62,763 nucleotides of DNA from Clostridia bacterium (GCA_017415515.1 JAFQGI010000029.1:1-62763), one strand, 5' to 3'. Shown: positions 43,453 to 52,280, counted from the stretch's first letter. The notes: a model not told the origin generated them from the sequence alone. Program-made: numbers and translations.

Positions 43453-44823
43453 ATGAAACACATCGACATCGTATCCCTGTGCAACGACCCCGCCTATATC
43501 GGGCAGAACGTGACCGTCTGCGGTTGGGTGCGCACCAGCCGCGACAGCAAGACCGTCGCTTTCATCGAACTCAACGACGGTACCTCCCTCAAACACCTGC
43601 AGATCGTACTGGATAAGGAGGCGCTGGGCGATATCAGCGCCTATATGCCCCTGGGCACCTCGCTGAAGGTGGAGGGTGTCCTGGTGGCCAGCGAGCGCAA
43701 CGGCGTGGAGGTCAACGCCACCGCCATCCAGGTGCTGGGTGCTTGCCCCGGCGAGTATCCCCTGCAAAAGAAGCGCTGCACCCTGGAATTCCTGCGCACC
43801 ATCCCCCATCTACGCGTGCGCACCAACACCTTCAATGCGATTTTCCGTGTACGTAGCGTGATGGCCGCCGCCATCCACCGCTATTTTCAGGAGCGTCACT
43901 ACGTCTACGTGAACACCCCCCTCATCACCGCCAGCGACTGCGAGGGTGCCGGCGAGATGTTTAAGGTGACCACCATCGGCTGGTCCGACCAGTACAAGAC
44001 CGCCGAGGAATACTACGCCGACGACTTCTTCGGTCGCCGTGCGGGCCTGTCCGTGTCCGGTCAGTTGGAGGGCGAGATGGCGGCCATGGCCTTTGGTAAG
44101 ATCTACACCTTCGGCCCCTCCTTCCGTGCGGAAAACTCCAACACCCCCCGTCACGTGGCCGAGTTCTGGCACGTGGAGCCTGAGGTGGCCTTTGCCGAGC
44201 TGCCTGATATCATCGAGATCGCCACCGAGATGATCAAATACATCATCTCCGACGTGATGGAGAAATGCCCTGCCGAGCTGGAGTTCTTCGACAAGTTCTT
44301 CGAGAAGGGTCTGATCGAGAAGCTGCGCGGCGTGGTGGAGAGCGACTTTGTGGTGCTGGACTACACCGACGCCATTGAGTTGCTGAAAAAAGCGGACGTG
44401 GAGTTTAAGTACCCCGTGGACTGGGGCTGCGACCTGCAGACCGAGCACGAGCGCTACATCACCGAGGTCATCTACAAGAAGCCCGTTTTCGTCACCAACT
44501 ATCCCAAGGACATCAAGTCCTTCTATATGAAGCAGAACCCCGACGGCAAGACCGTTGCCGCCACCGACCTGCTGGTGCCCGGCGTGGGCGAGATCATCGG
44601 CTGCTCCGAGCGTGAGGCCGACCTCGACAAGCTGCTGGCCGCCATGGAGGCGCGTGGCATGGGTCTGGAGGAGTATCAGGACTACATCGACCTGCGCCGC
44701 TTTGGCTCTGTGCCCCACTCCGGCTTCGGTCTGGGCTTTGAGCGCATCCTGATGTACGTCACCGGCGTGGCCAACATCCGTGACGCCCAGCTGTTCCCCC
44801 GCACCGTGGGTTCCATTCGATAA
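43453..44823 (+). CDS. asnS: Asparagine--tRNA ligase
   Basis: A 456-residue class IIb synthetase that charges tRNA-Asn. The N-terminal OB-fold anticodon domain includes VTVCGWVRTSRDSKTVAFIE. Motif 2 is FRAENSNTPRHVAEFWHVEPE, abbreviated here by its core FRAENSNT, and motif 3 is SGFGLGFERILMYV. The start follows AAAAGGAGCGACC. The T-box with Asn specifier regulates it. Ammonia-dependent asparagine synthetase follows about 290 bp downstream, so supply and use of asparagine are neighbouring. Confidence 0.97.
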   Translation: MKHIDIVSLCNDPAYIGQNVTVCGWVRTSRDSKTVAFIELNDGTSLKHLQIVLDKEALGDISAYMPLGTSLKVEGVLVASERNGVEVNATAIQVLGACPGEYPLQKKRCTLEFLRTIPHLRVRTNTFNAIFRVRSVMAAAIHRYFQERHYVYVNTPLITASDCEGAGEMFKVTTIGWSDQYKTAEEYYADDFFGRRAGLSVSGQLEGEMAAMAFGKIYTFGPSFRAENSNTPRHVAEFWHVEPEVAFAELPDIIEIATEMIKYIISDVMEKCPAELEFFDKFFEKGLIEKLRGVVESDFVVLDYTDAIELLKKADVEFKYPVDWGCDLQTEHERYITEVIYKKPVFVTNYPKDIKSFYMKQNPDGKTVAATDLLVPGVGEIIGCSEREADLDKLLAAMEARGMGLEEYQDYIDLRRFGSVPHSGFGLGFERILMYVTGVANIRDAQLFPRTVGSIR

Positions 44824-44844
44824 GATAACGCAGAAACGACACAA

Positions 44845-44898
44845 GCCTTCCCCTCGAGGGGAAGGGGGACCGCCGACAGGCGGTGGATGAGGTGGTCG
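44845..44898. repeat. Tripartite palindromic repeat, forward copy
   Basis: Made of CTTCCCCTCGAGGGGAAG, then GACCGCCGACAGGCGGT, then GGATGAGGTGGTCG. It shares its three-part plan with the inverted copy at 45003-45072. The last block also occurs at 9.1 kb. Confidence 0.75.
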
Positions 44899-45002
44899 TA
44901 AAACGACAGCACCCGTGATAACAGACGCGGGAGAATGGAGCGATAGCGACATTCTCAAGGAGTGGCAATGCTAACCGAGATAAGCACAAACCGAAAGCCA
45001 CT

Positions 45003-45072
45003 CCGGCCGACTGCGTCGGCTACACCTCATCAGTCAGCCTATCGGCTGACAGCTTCCCCTCAAGGGGAAGCC
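45003..45072. repeat. Tripartite palindromic repeat, inverted copy
   Basis: CACCTCATCAGTCAGCCTAT then CGGCTGACAG and CTTCCCCTCAAGGGGAAG. It is the reverse-orientation partner of 44845-44898. The two flank the 105-bp middle of the asnS-asnA gap, which otherwise holds nothing I can support. Confidence 0.75.
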
Positions 45073-45111
45073 TTTGTCCTCCTTCGGCTTCCTATTTCAC
45101 GAGGTGATATT

Positions 45112-46122
45112 ATGTCCCATACTCAATATATTGACGGCTACCGTTCCAAGCTGACTCTCCGCGAGACCCAACAGGCCATCAAGGTGATCAAAGACACCTT
45201 TCAGGTGCTGTTGGCGCAGAATCTCCATCTGGAGCGTGTCACCGCCCCTGTGCTGGTGCCTGCCGCCAGCGGTATCAACGACGACCTGTCCGGCGTGGAG
45301 CGCAAGGTGTCCTTCTCTGTTAAAGAATTGGATGAGGCTCACGCCGAGGTGGTGCAGTCTCTGGCCAAGTGGAAGCGTGTGGCGCTAGGTCGCTACGGCT
45401 ACCGCCCCGGCGAGGGCATCTACACCGATATGAACGCCATCCGCCGCGACGACGCCATGGACAACACCCACTCCATCTTTGTGGACCAGTGGGACTGGGA
45501 GGCGGTCATCACCGCCGACCACCGCACGGTGGAGCACCTGCAAAAGACGGTGCGCCGCATCGTTAAGGCCATCGCGGACACCAACAAGCTGTTGCAGCAG
45601 AAATATCCTCTGCTCACCGCCGAAATCTGTGAGGATGTCACTTTCATCACCGCCCAGGAGCTGGCTGACCGCTACCCCACCCTGTCGGGCAAGGAGCGGG
45701 AGGACGCCATCACCCGGGAGTGTGGCACCGTATTCCTGATGGGGATCGGCGACAAACTGGCCAGCGGCGAGGCTCACGACAGCCGCGCCCCCGACTACGA
45801 CGACTGGACGCTGAACGGCGACCTACTGCTGTGGAACGACGTGCTGGGGCACGCCCTGGAGATCAGCAGTATGGGCATCCGCGTGGACGCGGATGCGCTG
45901 GCGCGCCAGTTGGCGGCGGCAAACGCCGAGGATCGGATGCAGTACGCCTATCATCAGGGCATCGCCAATGGCACGTTACCCCTGACCATCGGCGGCGGTA
46001 TCGGTCAGAGCCGCCTGTGTATGCTGATGCTGGAAAAGGTCCACATCGGCGAGGTGCAGGTGTCGGTGTGGCCCGCCGAGATGGTGGCCGAATGCGAACA
46101 ACACGGCATCCTGATGCTGTAA
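45112..46122 (+). CDS. asnA: Aspartate--ammonia ligase (asparagine synthetase A)
   Basis: A 336-residue enzyme that makes asparagine from aspartate, ammonia and ATP, related in fold to aspartyl-tRNA synthetase. Motifs include VTAPVLVPAASGINDDLSG, VEFSVKELDE-like VSFSVKELDE, NAIRRDDAMDNTHS and the C-terminal GGGIGQSRLCM. The open frame extends 50 codons upstream through repeat DNA; I choose the ATG at 45112 after GAGGTGATATT. It may be read from the asnS transcript across the repeats, which would place it under the Asn T-box as well. Confidence 0.96.
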   Translation: MSHTQYIDGYRSKLTLRETQQAIKVIKDTFQVLLAQNLHLERVTAPVLVPAASGINDDLSGVERKVSFSVKELDEAHAEVVQSLAKWKRVALGRYGYRPGEGIYTDMNAIRRDDAMDNTHSIFVDQWDWEAVITADHRTVEHLQKTVRRIVKAIADTNKLLQQKYPLLTAEICEDVTFITAQELADRYPTLSGKEREDAITRECGTVFLMGIGDKLASGEAHDSRAPDYDDWTLNGDLLLWNDVLGHALEISSMGIRVDADALARQLAAANAEDRMQYAYHQGIANGTLPLTIGGGIGQSRLCMLMLEKVHIGEVQVSVWPAEMVAECEQHGILML

Positions 46123-46125
46123 AAA

Positions 46126-46167
46126 AACAACGAGCCGAGGTAACACGTGTTACCTCGGCTCGTTGTT
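46126..46167. terminator. Bidirectional terminator between asnA and the histidine kinase
   Basis: A perfect 42-bp palindrome centred on ACACGTGT (stem AACAACGAGCCGAGGTAAC). Its core GCCGAGGTAAC recurs in the terminator at 48775. Confidence 0.85.
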
Positions 46168-47975
46168 TATTCTGCCAGGGGGAGGGTCAACTCCACCTTA
46201 AATAGGTCGCCGTCCACCGTGAGGTTGAGACCGCCGCCCTGCAACTCCATCAAACTGCGGCTGATGGCCAACCCCAGACCGCTGCCTTCGGTGTGGCGGG
46301 AATCGTCACCCCGCACAAACCGCTCCATCAGCTCGTCGGCGCTGATGTGCAGTGCCTCACGGGATACGTTGCGCAAAACGATGTGGGCCGTGTTCCCCTC
46401 CGCCGTCAAATCCAAATAGGCGCGGGTGTGGGGCTGGGCGTATTTGCAGACGTTGCACAGCAGGTTATCCAGCACCCGCCACAGATGCCGCCCATCCGCC
46501 AGCGCCGTCACCGTTTCGTTGGGATAGGCGGGGCACAGCGTCACATCGGCCGCTTGGGCACGCTCGCTGTACTCCCCCACCACCTGCTCCAACAATACAT
46601 TGAGCCGGCACGGGGCGCAGTCCACCGACAGATTGCCGGTGGAGGCCTTGGACGCCTCCAACAGATCGTCCACCAACTTTTTCAGCCGGGCAGACTGGCG
46701 GGACAACACCGCCAAATACTCCTGCAAGGTGGGATCCTCCGGGTTTTCTTTCTCCATCAGATCCACGTAATTGATGATGGAGGTGAGCGGCGTTTTAATG
46801 TCGTGGGACACGTTGGTGATCAGCTCGGTTTTCATCCGTTCGCTTTTGATCTGCTGTTCCACCGCCTCCTGCAAGCCGTCACCCAAACGGTTGATGTCCT
46901 CGGCGGCGGCTTTCAGCCCACCCGTCAGATGGCGGGTAGACACCTGATGGGTGATGTCACCATCGGCCATACGGCGGAGACCGCCGTGCAATCGGGTCAG
47001 CCCCAGCGCCGCCCACAGCAAAAGCGGCAGCAGCAGCACCTTTTCCGCCAACCACAGCACCAGCAAACGGCGGGTGAGCAGGTCAAACGCCAACAATGCC
47101 AACAGTTCCGCCGCCGACACCGCCAACAGGACCCCCACCACCTGCCATACCACCGGCAGATGGCGACCTGCCGCGGCGGACGCCCGTTGCAGGGCACGCC
47201 ACAGGCCACCGATGAGGGTGTTGCGCCACAGCGTGCCGCTCTTAGCCCGCACCGCCACGCTGAACAACCAGCTTGTCAGCAACACTGCCAGGCACAGCAT
47301 CGCCGCCAACAGCAGCACCACGCGCAACGCGCCCCCAAAGGGGAGCCGCAACAACCCGCCGCACAGCCCACACAGCACCGCCCACAGCAGGGTAAACACA
47401 TCAAAGGGAATGCGGTCAACCCAACACAGGGCCACCCCGCCGTCACGGCGGCGACCCACCGCACAGCAGAGGAAAACCAGCCCCGCCACCGACAAACACA
47501 GCCCCAGCAGGCCGCCGATCAAATAGCCGCGGCAACCGGACACCGCCACCGTCACCAAGCGTACCGCCTGCTCCATGGGGCTGTTGCCCGTCAAGGTGTC
47601 TGCAGGCGGACAATACACCGTCACGGTGACGTCGGCATCGTGCTTTCTGTGATGGGTGTCGGAGGAGGAGGCCAAATACGCACCGCCGTCATAGGTGGCG
47701 GCCAACACCTCACCCCGTTCATTGGTGATCACATAGCTGTAAGGAGCAGGCAGCTTTTCCACCGCCCCCTCCCGGGCATAGGACTCCGCCGCCTTAGAGG
47801 CATAGGAATCCAAATAGGGCTTGACGATCCGCGCCTGAGCCGTGGCTTTCTCCCCCAGCGCCACACCAACGCCGCCCAGCGCCGTCAGCGCCACGCCGCC
47901 GCACAGCAGCAGAACGGTCAACACCCATACCGTCACACGGATCGGCAGGGGATAATATCTCTTTTTCTTCTCCAT
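46167..47975 (-). CDS. Sensor histidine kinase, many membrane spans
   Basis: A 602-residue kinase. The N-terminal half has a signal-anchor helix (about 12-35), an extracytoplasmic loop and about six more helices up to 330. A HAMP-like linker (MADGDITHQV) leads to the HisKA box NVSHDIKTPLTS, then N-box NLLCNVCKYA and G-box EGSGLGLAIS of the ATPase domain. The C-terminal part resembles VanS-type kinases of Clostridia; the multi-span sensor differs from the usual two-helix layout. It starts 2 bp after the response regulator gene stop. The stimulus is unknown; envelope stress is a guess. Confidence 0.93.
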   Translation of the reverse strand: MEKKKRYYPLPIRVTVWVLTVLLLCGGVALTALGGVGVALGEKATAQARIVKPYLDSYASKAAESYAREGAVEKLPAPYSYVITNERGEVLAATYDGGAYLASSSDTHHRKHDADVTVTVYCPPADTLTGNSPMEQAVRLVTVAVSGCRGYLIGGLLGLCLSVAGLVFLCCAVGRRRDGGVALCWVDRIPFDVFTLLWAVLCGLCGGLLRLPFGGALRVVLLLAAMLCLAVLLTSWLFSVAVRAKSGTLWRNTLIGGLWRALQRASAAAGRHLPVVWQVVGVLLAVSAAELLALLAFDLLTRRLLVLWLAEKVLLLPLLLWAALGLTRLHGGLRRMADGDITHQVSTRHLTGGLKAAAEDINRLGDGLQEAVEQQIKSERMKTELITNVSHDIKTPLTSIINYVDLMEKENPEDPTLQEYLAVLSRQSARLKKLVDDLLEASKASTGNLSVDCAPCRLNVLLEQVVGEYSERAQAADVTLCPAYPNETVTALADGRHLWRVLDNLLCNVCKYAQPHTRAYLDLTAEGNTAHIVLRNVSREALHISADELMERFVRGDDSRHTEGSGLGLAISRSLMELQGGGLNLTVDGDLFKVELTLPLAE

Positions 47976-47977
47976 GG

Positions 47978-48679
47978 TTACACATCCTCTCCGCTACGCA
48001 AAACATAACCCCGTCCCCACACCATTTGGATATAGCGGGGATCGGCAGGATTGATCTCGATTTTCTCTCGCAGATGGCGGATATGCACCGCCACCAGCCC
48101 CTCGGCACCGATGGGATCCTCCTGCCACACCTGCCGATAGATCTCGCGGGGGGACAACACCTTGTTGGGGTTGTTCATGCACAATTTTAATATCTCGTAT
48201 TCGGTGGGGGTGAGGTTGACCGGCTCCCCGTCCACCGTCACCCGCTTTTGGCGGTCATCCAACAGCAGACCGCCCACCTGCCAACAATCCTCTTGCGGAA
48301 CAGGCTCGGCACCTAAGCTGAGATACCGCCGCAGCTGACTGCGCACCCGCGCCAACAGCTCCACGGGATTAAAAGGTTTGGTGACATAGTCATCCGCCCC
48401 CACATTGAGCCCCAACACCTTGTCGGTGTCCTCCCCCTTGGCGGTGAGCAGGATCACCGGCAGGTTGTATTGTTGCCGCAGGGCGGCCAAGGCGGCGATG
48501 CCGTCCATCTCCGGCATCATCACGTCCAGCAGCACCAACTGCACCTTCTCCCGGGCCAGCACGTCCAGAGCCTGCCGCCCCGTATAGGCGACGCAGGTGG
48601 TGTGCCCCTCCGCCTCCAAATAAATGCGCAGGGCAGACACAATGTCCCGTTCATCGTCGCAGATCAAGATGTGTGCCAT
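47978..48679 (-). CDS. OmpR/PhoB-type response regulator (VanR-like)
   Basis: A 233-residue DNA-binding regulator. The receiver domain (1-120) has the acidic pair LICDDERD, the phosphoacceptor aspartate in LVLLDVMMPEMDG and the lysine in DDYVTKPF. The C-terminal winged helix (about 135-230) contains LTPTEYEILKL. It is transcribed first, just ahead of its partner kinase, from the promoter at 48717-48745. Targets cannot be read from the sequence. Confidence 0.95.
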   Translation of the reverse strand: MAHILICDDERDIVSALRIYLEAEGHTTCVAYTGRQALDVLAREKVQLVLLDVMMPEMDGIAALAALRQQYNLPVILLTAKGEDTDKVLGLNVGADDYVTKPFNPVELLARVRSQLRRYLSLGAEPVPQEDCWQVGGLLLDDRQKRVTVDGEPVNLTPTEYEILKLCMNNPNKVLSPREIYRQVWQEDPIGAEGLVAVHIRHLREKIEINPADPRYIQMVWGRGYVLRSGEDV

Positions 48680-48716
48680 CCGTCGGCACCTCCCATCCTT
48701 TCGTTTCTTCCCTTTC

Positions 48717-48745
48717 AGTATACAACACCGAAACCGAAAATGTAA
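48717..48745 (-). promoter_or_regulatory. Promoter of the two-component operon
   Basis: TTACAT (48740-48745) and TATACT (48717-48722) on the minus strand with 17 bp spacing. Confidence 0.65.
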
Positions 48746-48774
48746 GAGGGGAAGTTTTAAGATTTGATTAAGAA

Positions 48775-48806
48775 AAAGCCGAGGTAACGGTCGTTACCTC
48801 GGCTTT
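48775..48806. terminator. Terminator of the pduL-like gene
   Basis: AAAGCCGAGGTAACG and its complement, 18 bp after the stop. The GCCGAGGTAAC stem core is shared with 46126-46167. Confidence 0.85.
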
Positions 48807-48824
48807 GGGGAGTGTGAAATCCGA

Positions 48825-49391
48825 TTAAATGATCTCGCCAACGTTGCCGGCGCAGGCGGCGTTGGACTCGTCGGTGTCGATGTGCATGGCCAGCGCGAAC
48901 TTGTCGCTGACGCGGACAACCACGTCACCGAAGATGGTCTCGCGACCCTCGGAAGCGATCTTGACCGACACGATCTGCTTGTCCGCGAGACCGAACTCGG
49001 CGGCATCGGCGGGGGTCATGTGGATGTGGCGTTTGGCGGCGATAACGCCCTCGGCGATCTCCACCTCGCCGCAGGGGCCAACCAGCTTGCAGGCGCCGGA
49101 GCCGGCCACGTCACCGGACTCGCGGATGGGGGCGGCCACGCCGATGGAACGGGCGTCGGTCAGGGACAGCTCCACCTGGGTGGCGGGGCGAACGGGGCCC
49201 AGAATGGACACGCCGGGCAGCGTCTTCTTGGGGCCGACAACGTCCACACGCTCAGCGCAGGCGTACTGGCCGGGCTGGGACAGATCCTTCTTCTTGGTCA
49301 ACTCATAGCCCTTACCAAACAGAATCTCCAGGTGCTCCTGAGATACGTGGACGTGGCGGGCAGAGGTCTCAACTAAAATAGTCTTAGCCAT
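48825..49391 (-). CDS. pduL: PduL-type phosphate acyltransferase
   Basis: A 188-residue PduL-family phosphotransacylase that swaps CoA and phosphate on acetyl or propionyl groups, feeding acyl phosphate to a kinase for ATP. Two repeated halves each carry zinc-binding histidines: ETSARHVHVSQEHL and AAKRHIHMTPADAAEFG. There is no N-terminal microcompartment-targeting helix and no shell protein genes nearby, so it is probably the housekeeping phosphotransacetylase. It has its own promoter and terminator. RBS AAGGAG precedes the ATG by 9 bases. Confidence 0.93.
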   Translation of the reverse strand: MAKTILVETSARHVHVSQEHLEILFGKGYELTKKKDLSQPGQYACAERVDVVGPKKTLPGVSILGPVRPATQVELSLTDARSIGVAAPIRESGDVAGSGACKLVGPCGEVEIAEGVIAAKRHIHMTPADAAEFGLADKQIVSVKIASEGRETIFGDVVVRVSDKFALAMHIDTDESNAACAGNVGEII

Positions 49392-49438
49392 TGGTATGCA
49401 CTCCTTCGTTTTACGGCACAGGCCGCTTTTTCGATACT

Positions 49439-49467
49439 ATTCTACTCTAAATCTCTCAACAATGCAA
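49439..49467 (-). promoter_or_regulatory. Promoter of the pduL-like gene
   Basis: TTGCAT (49462-49467) and TAGAAT (49439-49444) on the minus strand, 17 bp apart. Confidence 0.65.
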
Positions 49468-49515
49468 GAGGAAAGCCGTGTAAAAAAGCAAAAATTTAAC
49501 AATCCGAAAATTCTC

Positions 49516-49545
49516 TTGTACTTTCCTCCGTTTCTATGCTATACT
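49516..49545 (+). promoter_or_regulatory. Promoter of the carboxypeptidase-like gene and rsmA
   Basis: TTGTAC (49516-49521) and TATACT (49540-49545), 18 bp apart, with TGC just before the -10 box. Confidence 0.6.
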
Positions 49546-49579
49546 ATTTTGTGAATATAACCCAACGGGTGGTGATGGA

Positions 49580-50962
49580 ATGAAAAAACGCATAACGGCC
49601 TTGTTTGCGGCCATGGCGGTGGCGATGTGCCTGCTGCTCTCCGGCGGCACGGCGGTGGCGGCCGAGGGATACCCCCTCCCCGCTGACATAACGGTACACG
49701 CCGAATCGGCCATTCTGGTGAGCCTGGCCAACGAGCCCTCCTCGGATATGGTGCTATACGCCAAAAACGCCGACGAGGTGCGGGCCCCCGGCGCCATGAT
49801 GCGCTATATGGTGCTGGCCTATGCCCTGCACCGCATGGAGGAAAAGGGGCTGAACGCCGAAACCGACACCGGCACCTATTCCATCGCCCTGTTTAACGAA
49901 TACGTGGCCGGCACCGGCGTCACCACCGCCGGCATGGCCTATGGCGAGACCTGGACTCTCCACGATCTGCTCACCGTTTCCTTCATCCATAACGCCAGCG
50001 ATGCCGTGGTGGTGCTGGCAGAGGCGGTGGACGGGGACGTGCGCACCTTCATCGACGGCATGAACACCCTGGCGCTGGAATTGGGCTGCACCAACAGCCA
50101 CTTCCATTGGCTCAGCGGTCTGGACTCCCTGAGCCAATACACCACCGCTCGGGATATGTATCGCATCGTGCGGTATTGCCAAAGCTTTTCGCTGTTTGAG
50201 GACCTGGCCTCCCCCGCCCAGGTGACGGTGACCCCCGTCAAGGGCGGCACCAAGCGCACCATCACCACCAACAACCATCTGGTGATGACCTCCTCTACCT
50301 TCTATTACGAGCCGCTGGTATACAGCCGCACCGGTCTGTCGGACACCGACGGACGCACCTGCGCCGCCGTGGCACAGCAGGGCGGCTATGAATATCTGGT
50401 GGTGGTGATGGGCTGTCCCGAGCAGAACGACAAGGGAGAGAAAATGCTCCACTATCGGGACACCACCAACCTGTTCAAATGGGCCTTCAAGGATTTTGAA
50501 TACAAAACCGTGTTGGGCAAAAACGAAATCCTCGCCAGCCTGAAGGTGGACCAATCCTGGGACGTGGATCGGGTGAATCTGATCCCCGAAAAAGAGATTG
50601 CCACCGTGGTGAAAAAAGGCATGGACGAAAACCAAATCATCCAAACGGTCACCCTCACCGAAGAGACCCTCACCGCCCCCATCAAGAAGGGTTCGGTCTA
50701 CGGCAAGGTGGAGCTGTTTGTCAACACCGACCAAAAGATCGGCGAGGTGGCGCTGGTGGCGGCCGAGGACATCAGCCGCAGCGAACTGATGCACACCTGG
50801 GACGGCTTTTGGGGCGGGGTGAGCAAGGTGGTGCCCTACGTGCTGATTGCCGCCGGCGCACTGGTGGTGCTGGTCATCCTCTACGTGGTGATCGCCATCA
50901 CCCACAACCGCCGCCGACGCAAGCAGAAATACGCCGACTTCCGCCCGCGAAGACGCAAATAA
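49580..50962 (+). CDS. D,D-carboxypeptidase (S11/DacA) homologue, probably inactive
   Basis: A 460-residue exported protein with signal peptide (1-28), an S11-like penicillin-binding domain (about 40-300), a beta-rich C-domain, one membrane helix (about 413-440) and a basic RRRRKQKYADFRPRRRK tail. The fold landmarks are recognisable, but the catalytic motifs are changed. SxxK is AMMR (A72, R75), SxN sits in HNASDA and KTG is RTG (SRTGLSD). Loss of the nucleophile and its lysine should abolish peptidase activity. It may bind muropeptides or partner an active enzyme. rsmA follows 12 bp later. Confidence 0.85.
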   Translation: MKKRITALFAAMAVAMCLLLSGGTAVAAEGYPLPADITVHAESAILVSLANEPSSDMVLYAKNADEVRAPGAMMRYMVLAYALHRMEEKGLNAETDTGTYSIALFNEYVAGTGVTTAGMAYGETWTLHDLLTVSFIHNASDAVVVLAEAVDGDVRTFIDGMNTLALELGCTNSHFHWLSGLDSLSQYTTARDMYRIVRYCQSFSLFEDLASPAQVTVTPVKGGTKRTITTNNHLVMTSSTFYYEPLVYSRTGLSDTDGRTCAAVAQQGGYEYLVVVMGCPEQNDKGEKMLHYRDTTNLFKWAFKDFEYKTVLGKNEILASLKVDQSWDVDRVNLIPEKEIATVVKKGMDENQIIQTVTLTEETLTAPIKKGSVYGKVELFVNTDQKIGEVALVAAEDISRSELMHTWDGFWGGVSKVVPYVLIAAGALVVLVILYVVIAITHNRRRRKQKYADFRPRRRK

Positions 50963-50974
50963 GGAGTAACGCCT

Positions 50975-51844
50975 ATGCAAAACACCCCCTCCCCCCGTCT
51001 GACCGACGTGGGATACATTCGGGATCTGCTGGACCGTCACGGTTTCCACTTTTCCAAAAAACTGGGGCAAAACTTCCTCATCAACCCCTCGGTGTGCCCC
51101 CGCATGGCTGAGGCCTGCGGCGCCTCCCCCGACAGCGGCGTGCTGGAGATCGGCCCCGGCATCGGCGTGCTCACCCGTGAGCTGGCCAAGCAGGCAGGCA
51201 AGGTGGTTTCCATCGAGCTGGACGACCGCCTGCCCCCCGTGCTGGCGGAAACGCTGGCAGGGCAAGACAACGTATCCTTCGTGTGGGGCGACTGCATGAA
51301 GCTGGATCTCCCCGCCATCTTGGCAGAGCACTTTGGCGACCGCCCCGTGGCGGTGTGCGCCAACCTGCCCTATTACATCACTAGCCCCATCGTCATGATG
51401 CTGCTGGAAAGCCGTCTGCCGGTGGAGAACATCACCGTCATGGTGCAGAAGGAGGCGGCCCAGCGCCTTTGTGCCACCCCCGGCACCCGTGAAGCCGGTG
51501 CGGTCACGCTGGCGGTGCAATACTACGCCGAAGCGGAGACGCTGTTCGGGGTGTCCCGCGGCAGCTTTATGCCCGCCCCCAACGTGGACAGCGCGGTCAT
51601 TCGCCTGACCATCCGCAAGACCCCTCCCTGCACGGTCAACGACGAGCGCCACATGTTCCGCCTCATCCGCGCCGGATTCAACCAGCGGCGCAAAACCCTG
51701 CTCAACTCCCTCACCGCCGCCGGGCACGATAAGGCCGCCATCGCCGCCGCATTGGAGGCGGCGGAATTGCCCGCCACCGCCAGAGCGGAGGAGCTGACCC
51801 TCCCCGATTGGGCGGCGCTGAGCGACCACCTGAACAAACCATAA
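50975..51844 (+). CDS. rsmA: 16S rRNA dimethyladenosine transferase
   Basis: A 289-residue KsgA-type enzyme that dimethylates two adjacent adenines near the 3' end of 16S rRNA. Motifs are KKLGQNFL, the SAM-binding VLEIGPGIGVLT and the catalytic NLPYYITSPI. Start follows AAGGAGTAACGCCT. It shares a transcript with the carboxypeptidase-like gene and ends at a strong terminator. Confidence 0.97.
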   Translation: MQNTPSPRLTDVGYIRDLLDRHGFHFSKKLGQNFLINPSVCPRMAEACGASPDSGVLEIGPGIGVLTRELAKQAGKVVSIELDDRLPPVLAETLAGQDNVSFVWGDCMKLDLPAILAEHFGDRPVAVCANLPYYITSPIVMMLLESRLPVENITVMVQKEAAQRLCATPGTREAGAVTLAVQYYAEAETLFGVSRGSFMPAPNVDSAVIRLTIRKTPPCTVNDERHMFRLIRAGFNQRRKTLLNSLTAAGHDKAAIAAALEAAELPATARAEELTLPDWAALSDHLNKP

Positions 51845-51845
51845 T

Positions 51846-51877
51846 AAAAAGCGTAACCCTCACGGGTTACGCTTTTT
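51846..51877. terminator. Bidirectional terminator
   Basis: AAAAAGCGTAACCC / GGGTTACGCTTTTTT with a short loop, between convergent rsmA and the XRE gene. Confidence 0.9.
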
Positions 51878-52240
51878 TCATTTCTTCTTTTGTTTGTGAA
51901 AATTCTTTTGCACCTGTTGCACCAGTTGCTGTTGCTCCGTATAATTCAACTGGCGGAACAGCTGCACCAACTGCTGCTCCTGCAACGACAGGCGCATACC
52001 GGCCCCGCTCTTTTCCGCCACCAAAGCGGCGGCATCCTCGTTGCCCAGCAAATAATCCACCGTCACGCCAAACAAGCCGGCCAACTGCACCAAGCCCTGC
52101 TGGTCGGGGGTCACCACGCCGGTCTCATATTTGGTATAGGTGGTGCGGTGAATGCGCAGCTGATCCGCCACCGCCTGCTGGGTGAGATGCGCCTGGATGC
52201 GCAAGCAGCGCAAACGATCGCTGAATACCGAATCGGACAT
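51878..52240 (-). CDS. XRE family transcriptional regulator
   Basis: A roughly 120-residue DNA-binding protein. The N-terminal helix-turn-helix (about 10-65) includes LTQQAVADQLRIHRTTYTKY and ends in the common DYLLGNED. The C-terminal half is glutamine-rich and helical (LQEQQLVQLFRQLNYTEQQQ), probably for oligomerisation. I use the ATG at 52240 after GAGGAGG rather than a GTG 9 bases upstream that overlaps that site. It is monocistronic; targets are unknown. Confidence 0.9.
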   Translation of the reverse strand: MSDSVFSDRLRCLRIQAHLTQQAVADQLRIHRTTYTKYETGVVTPDQQGLVQLAGLFGVTVDYLLGNEDAAALVAEKSGAGMRLSLQEQQLVQLFRQLNYTEQQQLVQQVQKNFHKQKKK

Positions 52241-52280
52241 ACGCTCCACCTCCTCTGTGCATAAAAATCACCTTTTCTTC

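Noticed and set aside
44962-45111. 50-codon N-terminal extension of asnA
   Set aside because: It is translated repeat DNA; AsnA family length and the GAGGTGATATT site support the ATG at 45112.
48825-49391. PduL as evidence of a GRE-associated microcompartment
   Set aside because: No shell proteins, no targeting peptide, and it lies 24 kb from the GRE genes with its own promoter and terminator.
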